Below are positions 59,760 to 64,000 of a stretch of 64,000 nt of DNA, piece by piece (within the stretch, counting starts at the first letter, position 1; each line of letters opens with the position of its first letter). The notes beneath the pieces are model-generated. The model was not told the origin of the DNA, ran no database searches, and saw nothing but the letters and a program-made list of their open reading frames with translations. A program made the translations under genes and the position numbers. The DNA is from Candidatus Eiseniibacteriota bacterium (GTDB taxonomy: Bacteria; Eisenbacteria; RBG-16-71-46; CAIMUX01). Where the stretch lies: positions 24,861-88,860 of the forward strand of contig CAIMUX010000127.1 of the NCBI GenBank assembly GCA_903844735.1, written 5' to 3'.

Positions 59760-60420
59760 GGAGCACCTCCTCGTGGCTCCAGCCTGTTCCCTGGCGCTTG
59801 TCCTTCAGGACCGTGAGCTCGAAGGTGAACCGGTCGAAGGCTGTCTTGCGCACGGATCCCTCCGCGCGGAGGATGGCCATGGAGGCGACCGGCGGTGTGC
59901 CTTCCGGTTTCTGTGCAAGCAGTAGTAGAGCGGCTTCGTGTCGGCGGCAGAGGGCAGCGAGGCGCACCTGGACGGCTGCGGGTAAGGTGGCGGATCGCGT
60001 AAACGAACCGGTGTGACCAAGATCAAAGACGACCAACGCGAAGGCGCCCGAACGCAGCAGGCACTCCGCCGCCCGTGCCGCCGCGAGGACGCCGCTGACC
60101 TGCACCACGGGCAGTGCCGCGAGGTCCACGCCCCAATCGTGCAGGTCAGGTGCATAGAAGAGGGAGTCGCCCGCCGAGATCCAGGCCGCGGGTTCACCGC
60201 GCTCCTGTGCCTCGCGGACCAGGCGTGCGGCTGCGGTGAGGCCGGCGGCTGGCGCAGGGGCCGAAATCTCGGTGATCCCTCCGGCTAGCGACTCCAGGTT
60301 CCAGCGGCGGGGGGACCGCGGCGCTTCTCTCTCGGGTAGCTCGACCGGAAACAACCGCCGCGCCGCACCGGGTGAGTCCCCAATGGCTTGGGAGAAGGGG
60401 AGTTGCAGGAGGGGACGCAT
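59737..60420 (-). CDS. imuA: ImuA-like RecA-fold protein
   Basis: 227 residues from ATG 60420 (weak AAGG upstream; the in-frame ATG at 60549 lies inside a possible operator). RecA/SulA-like fold: NLESLAGGITEISAPAPAAG LTAAARLVREAQERGEPAAWI, SLFYAPDLHDWGVDLAALPV VQV (split for length) and GAFALVVFDLGHT (Walker B-like strand). The Walker A loop is degenerate (SAPAPAAGLTA in place of GxxxxGKT), common in ImuA. It partners ImuB in SOS-induced mutagenic translesion synthesis, and the 23-bp overlap couples the two genes. Confidence 0.82.
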   Translation of the reverse strand: MRPLLQLPFSQAIGDSPGAARRLFPVELPEREAPRSPRRWNLESLAGGITEISAPAPAAGLTAAARLVREAQERGEPAAWISAGDSLFYAPDLHDWGVDLAALPVVQVSGVLAAARAAECLLRSGAFALVVFDLGHTGSFTRSATLPAAVQVRLAALCRRHEAALLLLAQKPEGTPPVASMAILRAEGSVRKTAFDRFTFELTVLKDKRQGTGWSHEEVLRGPDGLC

Positions 60421-60534
60421 ACTTCGCCTTTGTTTCGAGCCTTTCCATGCCGGAGATCCCGCCCGTCGGGGCAGGATTCCTGTGCTTGCCTCTTCAGCAG
60501 CGAGGCTTTCGGCTCCCCCTCTAGCCAGCAGAGC

Positions 60535-60555
60535 GAACATACCATACATTTGTTC
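60535..60555 (-). promoter_or_regulatory. Imperfect palindrome upstream of imuA
   Basis: GAACA (60535-60539) and TGTTC (60551-60555) are inverted repeats separated by 11 bp, 115 bp upstream of the imuA ATG. GAAC/GTTC half-sites are characteristic of LexA boxes, but the usual spacing (GAAC-N4-GTTC) is not met, so this is only a candidate SOS operator. Confidence 0.22.
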
Positions 60556-60775
60556 TCACTGTCGAGATCCTTCCCCGGGCGGAAGGTTCGTGCACCACAT
60601 TGCGTCTACCCAGGAGGGCGGGGAGTTCTCGTGAAGAAGCACGCTGAAGACGCCCCGTGGAAGCTGACCCGGTGTCGAACGACGACCGAGGCCCTCACGG
60701 ACTCCCTTTCCGGAGAATTTCCGCGAGGGCGGAGGGCGGGCCCGCGATGAATGCAGTTTCCGCTTCTTGGCATCC

Positions 60776-60818
60776 TTGAGGGTGACAGCCGACTTATGAC
60801 ATAATGGTGACGTGTCAT
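60776..60818 (+). promoter_or_regulatory. Candidate promoter and overlapping inverted repeat of the sigma-factor operon
   Basis: TTGAGG (60776-60781) and CATAAT (60800-60805) are 18 bp apart, a reasonable sigma-70-type promoter starting near 60812. An inverted repeat ATGACA (60796-60801) / TGTCAT (60813-60818) overlaps the -10 and start, as expected for an operator or an autoregulatory site. 60556-60775 holds no gene that I can support. Confidence 0.38.
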
Positions 60819-60925
60819 GTTCTCTGGCTGTTCACGTGGTCTGTGAGTATGGCGCGGGGTGCTCGGGCACCGGTTCGGCCTGATCGGGGCCAGAACCGTG
60901 TCGAACGAAGCTGCCGGGGGACTTC

Positions 60926-61927
60926 ATGGACCCGCACACTCTTCACCGCCGTCTGCTACCTCACCAAGAGGAAATCCACCTGGTCCGCCGCTGGTTACAG
61001 GGGGACGAGGAAGCCTTTGGGGGCCTGTGGGAAGCGCACCAGCCGGGTCTGTTGCGGTATCTACGTTCGAGAGTCCGGACGGCACCCCGCCTGGACGTGG
61101 ACGATGTCTCCCAGGACGTGTGGCTCTACGTCCACCAGAACCTGCACAAGTTCGATGAAGCCTATGAGTTCGGTCAGTTTCTTTTCGGGCTGGCCCGGAA
61201 CGTCGTGCAGCGCGCCCTGTCTCGAAAGGACCCGATCGACCCGGTTGGCGGGGTGAACGACCTTCCCGAGCCCGGGATCGACCGGAGTCGACGAACCCAG
61301 GCGGCGGGCGCCGGCCCGCGGCCTCACCCTGACTTCGCCCGGCTCCTGAGGGATCGTTCGGAGGAGTTCGATCCCGATCAGGCCGCGGTCTTTCGCGAGA
61401 TGTTCGAGCTGACGTTCCGCTGCGGAGGATACCCCCACCAGACGATCGCGTTCTGCTTCAGCATCATGGTCTATGGGCAGACCAAGAGGGAGGGATCGCC
61501 GGCCTCGGGGAGAGCGGAGGGGCGGGAGAACAGTCCGGTGAGAGGAAATCCGGGACAGGTGGTGACGTCCCTCTCCGATCGGCAACTCGGGCTCCTGACC
61601 GACAAGCTGGTCGAATTCACCGCCGCGGGTATGGAGTGGAACGAGCGTGCTGCGCTGGAGGCCTCCGCCCCGATTCGGCAGCGTCTGTGCCTCAACGGGG
61701 AGGAGCTTTTCGGGCGGGATGACGTTTCCCGCAGACTCTTCGAGGATCTGGCGAAGAAGATCATCGCCGAGACGCAACTCGATGCCTACTACGGCAAGAA
61801 CCCGGCCAAGTCGGTCACCGACTGGACCAACGCGGTGAAGAAGCGCGTCCGTTCCCGGTTGGACGGTTCCTCATCGTGTGCCCGGTGCGTGCTTCCGTGC
61901 GAGGAAGGTCGCGAGAACTCCTGCTGA
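60926..61927 (+). CDS. ECF-like sigma-70 family RNA polymerase sigma factor
   Basis: 333 residues from ATG 60926 (GGGGGA upstream). Residues about 17-100 form sigma region 2: EEIHLVRRWLQGDEEAFGGL, LRYLRSRVRTAPRLDVDDVS QDVWLYV and GQFLFGLARNVVQRAL. A region 4 helix-turn-helix is not obvious. Instead there is a ~230-residue C-terminal part, including SLSDRQLGLLTDKLVEFTAA and AYYGKNPAKSVTDWTNAVKK RVR, that I cannot assign. It ends with a Cys-rich tail (SSSCARCVLPCEEGRENSC) that might bind zinc. The next gene encodes a zinc-finger anti-sigma-like protein, so this is probably a sigma/anti-sigma pair; the missing region 4 makes it atypical. Confidence 0.7.
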   Translation: MDPHTLHRRLLPHQEEIHLVRRWLQGDEEAFGGLWEAHQPGLLRYLRSRVRTAPRLDVDDVSQDVWLYVHQNLHKFDEAYEFGQFLFGLARNVVQRALSRKDPIDPVGGVNDLPEPGIDRSRRTQAAGAGPRPHPDFARLLRDRSEEFDPDQAAVFREMFELTFRCGGYPHQTIAFCFSIMVYGQTKREGSPASGRAEGRENSPVRGNPGQVVTSLSDRQLGLLTDKLVEFTAAGMEWNERAALEASAPIRQRLCLNGEELFGRDDVSRRLFEDLAKKIIAETQLDAYYGKNPAKSVTDWTNAVKKRVRSRLDGSSSCARCVLPCEEGRENSC

Positions 61928-61985
61928 CCCCGGTAGACAGGGTGGTCGTCGGCAGGAAAGGACCCTGTCCGGGAGAGTGGAAGCC

Positions 61986-62768
61986 ATGACACAGCAGGGA
62001 CACGCCACCCAGGAGCAGCTCCTTCGCTTCTCTCGGGGAGACATGGAAAAGTCGAAGGCGACCGACCTGTATTCGCATCTGGCGGAGTGCGATGGATGTT
62101 GCGGAAGGCTGCGCGCGCTGAAGGCGATCCGTGAGGATTTCTCCGGTACCTGGGACTCCTGGCTTGAGCACTATGTACAGATGGCCGCGATCCGCCCGCC
62201 CGTGTTTGCGGGCGCGCCGGCGGAATCCGAGACCGTCGGGGCCGTCTTTGAAGTGGCGACGCGGGTAGTGATGGCGGCGACCAGGCGCGTGGTCGGTATC
62301 GCCACGCAGGGGGTGCTGGAGCTGATGGGCGAGGCTTCGGCTTACACATTTGCCCTGTGCCCGCAGTATTCCGGGGTGGCCGGTCCCGGGACCGCCGCGC
62401 GAGTTGCTGATCTGGTCGAGGAGGGCTCGGCGCTGCTCGGTGCCGGGCGGGCCTCTGAGGCCCTGGAGCGCTTTGATCAGGCCGTGCAGGATGCGCCGCG
62501 GGGTCTTGAGGCCGTGGAGCTCCGGGTCTCCAGCGCGGATGGCGCGAGGGCGGTGGAGGTGCATCTGCATGCGCGGCGCCGTTCGATCTCGGTCTTGCTG
62601 TATCCGGAGGTGACTGCCGCCGGTGCGTGGGTGGCGGTTCTGCTGACGCCGAACCATCGGGAGGTGGCGCGGGAGGCGTTCGGGTTTGTTCCGGGGGCGG
62701 AGTACTTGTTGGCGGAGTTTACTGGGGTTGTGGATGGGGAGTATGTGGTGGGGGTGCGGAGGGGGTAG
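61986..62768 (+). CDS. Zinc-finger anti-sigma-like protein
   Basis: 260 residues from ATG 61986 (frame open from 61878). The N-terminal EQLLRFSRGDMEKSKATDLY SHLAECDGCCGRLRAL is the zf-HC2/anti-sigma zinc-binding fold (HLAECDGCCGRL, His-x3-Cys-x2-Cys). The remaining ~200 residues include an Ala/Val-rich segment (ATRVVMAATRRVVGIATQGV) that is only weakly hydrophobic and a beta-rich C-terminus (LEAVELRVSSADGARAVEVH LHARRRSISVLLYP). No clear transmembrane helix, so it may be a soluble anti-sigma. It lies 58 bp after the sigma-factor gene. Confidence 0.7.
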   Translation: MTQQGHATQEQLLRFSRGDMEKSKATDLYSHLAECDGCCGRLRALKAIREDFSGTWDSWLEHYVQMAAIRPPVFAGAPAESETVGAVFEVATRVVMAATRRVVGIATQGVLELMGEASAYTFALCPQYSGVAGPGTAARVADLVEEGSALLGAGRASEALERFDQAVQDAPRGLEAVELRVSSADGARAVEVHLHARRRSISVLLYPEVTAAGAWVAVLLTPNHREVAREAFGFVPGAEYLLAEFTGVVDGEYVVGVRRG

Positions 62769-62944
62769 GTTGGCCGCGCATCGAGGTCAGATGGCAGCTC
62801 TGGTGCGGGCGCTTGCGGTCAGTCGAAGTGAGGTGGAGGGGAGATGGGGACGATGATAACTCCAATCATCAGTACAGACCGGACTCCCATCGATCGATCG
62901 ACGCAGTCACATGGAAGTCGGAAGACCAGCTCTTCCCGGCGGCT

Positions 62945-63360
62945 GTGACACCACTGCGGAAAGGGGGGGCCGAGACGGGTGACGCGCCGCAAGCAGGGAG
63001 CAGGGCGGGGGCGGATCGGCTGCGGTTGCTGTTCTGCGCTGTGATCGCAATGGGGATGCTCTCGTGTGGCGAGGACTCGTCCACGACACCGGAGCCGCCA
63101 GCCAACCAGAATCCTGTCTGGCGCTCGGTCAAGACGACATCTGCCGAGCTCAATAGTGAAAGACTGTCGACATCAGAACGACGGAGAACCTGAGGAACGT
63201 CTGGGGATCGTCGGCGTCTGACGTCTACATCGTTGGCGTCGGCGCGAGCCCCGAGGCATCGATTGACGGAGTCATCTATCACTACGGTCCGGAACAATCG
63301 ACGGGTGGGGACGACGACGGAGAGGAGTCACTCCCCGGCGCATCGGGAAGACGAGAGTAA
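62945..63360 (+). pseudogene. Frameshifted lipoprotein with WGSS-type propeller repeat
   Basis: From GTG 62945 the frame encodes a lipoprotein signal (RLRLLFCAVIAMGMLSCGED, lipobox Cys) and a Ser/Thr/Pro linker, then stops at 63193. In another frame from about 63150 the sequence reads VDIRTTENLRNVWGSSASDV YIVGVG and GVIYHYG, one blade of the LRNVWGSS...DVYAVG...ILHYDG propeller repeats usually found right after such a leader. The two halves belong to one protein broken by an indel near 63150-63165 and truncated after one blade (stop 63358-63360). Confidence 0.7.
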
Positions 63361-63706
63361 GAAGATTGTGCACGGCCAGGGCCGAGGTCGCGAGAACAGG
63401 TCGTCCGGATCGGCAGGGGAGGTACAGGGTGTAGAAGTGCTATGGATCTGGTGGTGACTTGTCCTTCAGCCGCAGCCGCAGGGCAGATGTAGGTGTCGGC
63501 GGCTCGGTTCTGATCGAGGCGATCGGGGAATGAACCGGGCAGGGGGTGGCGACATGGGATCGATGGGACGTTGTAGGGCGAGGTCTTCGCGGGCGAGCGG
63601 CGCGAACGTGATGGTCCGGTACGCGGGCATTCTAGGGAATACGTTCATGCGGGTTCTGAGCGGAAGCTCCGAAGCTTCAAGGCACGCATTACAGGGGAGG
63701 CATGTA
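63361..63706. other. Intergenic region before the last gene
   Basis: 346 bp without a supported gene; short frames on both strands lack ribosome sites. No convincing -35/-10 pair recognised. Confidence 0.4.
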
Positions 63707-64000
63707 ATGTTGGACAGTCAGAGGCTGTTTGGGGTTTTGGCGGCGATACTGGCTTTTAGTAGCCTTGCCCTTGGGATGCCAATCCAGCTCGCTCACGCCC
63801 AAGCCACGCACGGCGAGTCAAGGGCCCAGACCGTTCCGTTTCCCTTTTTCGATGATTTCGAAGGTGGGCTAGGGAACTGGCAGGTCAGCGGTCAGGACTG
63901 GGACACGACCAGTGTGACCTTCCGTAGCCCGACCCATGCGATCACCGACAGTCCGGACGGCAACTATCCCGCCTGGTCCAACGCGACGATCACTCTCGCT
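63707..64000 (+). CDS. Secreted protein, N-terminal part (runs off the window)
   Basis: 98 codons from ATG 63707 remain open at the window end. AGGGGAGG lies 6 bp upstream; the nearer ATG at 63702 is followed by TAA. The signal peptide LFGVLAAILAFSSLALGMPI ends near AHAQA. The mature start, PFPFFDDFEGGLGNWQVSGQ DWDTT, and SPTHAITDSPDGNYP are typical of the first jelly-roll (MAM/choice-of-anchor-like) domain of large secreted peptidases or adhesins in FCB bacteria. The enzyme class cannot be told from this part. Confidence 0.75.
   Translation, partial: MLDSQRLFGVLAAILAFSSLALGMPIQLAHAQATHGESRAQTVPFPFFDDFEGGLGNWQVSGQDWDTTSVTFRSPTHAITDSPDGNYPAWSNATITLA

Overview
The window is high-GC DNA (64 kb) from a Gram-negative bacterium. 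It encodes TonB-dependent receptors, outer-membrane lipoproteins, a beta-barrel, YfiR-type periplasmic proteins and many c-type cytochromes. GTG/TTG starts are common, Shine-Dalgarno sites are mostly clear, and several broken genes carry lipoprotein or repeat styles (a Ser/Thr/Pro-rich stretch after the lipobox, and an LRNVWGSSASDVYIVG repeat) often seen in uncultured FCB-group bacteria such as Candidatus Eisenbacteria or Krumholzibacteria. That placement is inference; there is no rRNA or tRNA gene to anchor it.

Layout. 0-8.9 kb: a 42-43 bp minisatellite, serine O-acetyltransferase (cysE), a gamma-glutamyltransferase-like Ntn hydrolase, a polytopic membrane protein, a DUF3052 remnant, an MBL-fold hydrolase and a POT peptide transporter. 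9-19.6 kb, minus strand: a glycoprotein/N-glycan utilisation locus running GH130 phosphorylase, CBM9-like secreted protein, sodium:solute symporter, GH38 alpha-mannosidase, PNGase F-like amidase, GH20 hexosaminidase, then the peptide transporter. Together these could deglycosylate glycoproteins, import the glycans, dismantle them in the cytoplasm and take up the peptides.

19.6-25.3 kb: a divergent control region (a sigma-70-like promoter for the glycan locus; a sigma-54-like promoter and a GEMM/cyclic-dinucleotide-riboswitch-like leader for a 7-haem cytochrome), a Tat-exported amidase next to a small amidase remnant, a secreted protein of unknown function and a DUF1566 remnant. 25.3-38.6 kb: the most striking block, a co-directional extracellular-electron-transfer-like locus. 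It holds a sigma-54-like promoter, an NHL beta-propeller, 6-haem and 6(+1)-haem cytochromes, an outer-membrane beta-barrel, three lipoproteins (two CsgG/LpoB-like), a 42-haem cytochrome, a histidine kinase with its own CXXCH haem site in the periplasmic sensor, and an NtrC-type sigma-54 activator. The last two probably sense redox state and drive the -24/-12 promoters.

38.6-57.8 kb: SprT-like protein, truncated methyltransferase, MFS transporter, coiled-coil periplasmic protein, FapA/DUF342 protein, a CHASE4 hybrid kinase with a CheY-like receiver, a GNAT acetyltransferase overlapping an HDAC-family deacetylase, and a TonB-receptor / lipoprotein / TonB-receptor / YfiR / CHASE8-hybrid-kinase set that looks like a rewired YfiBNR signalling module. 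57.8-64 kb: imuA-imuB mutasome genes, a sigma-factor/anti-sigma pair, a frameshifted lipoprotein, and the start of a secreted protein that runs off the window.
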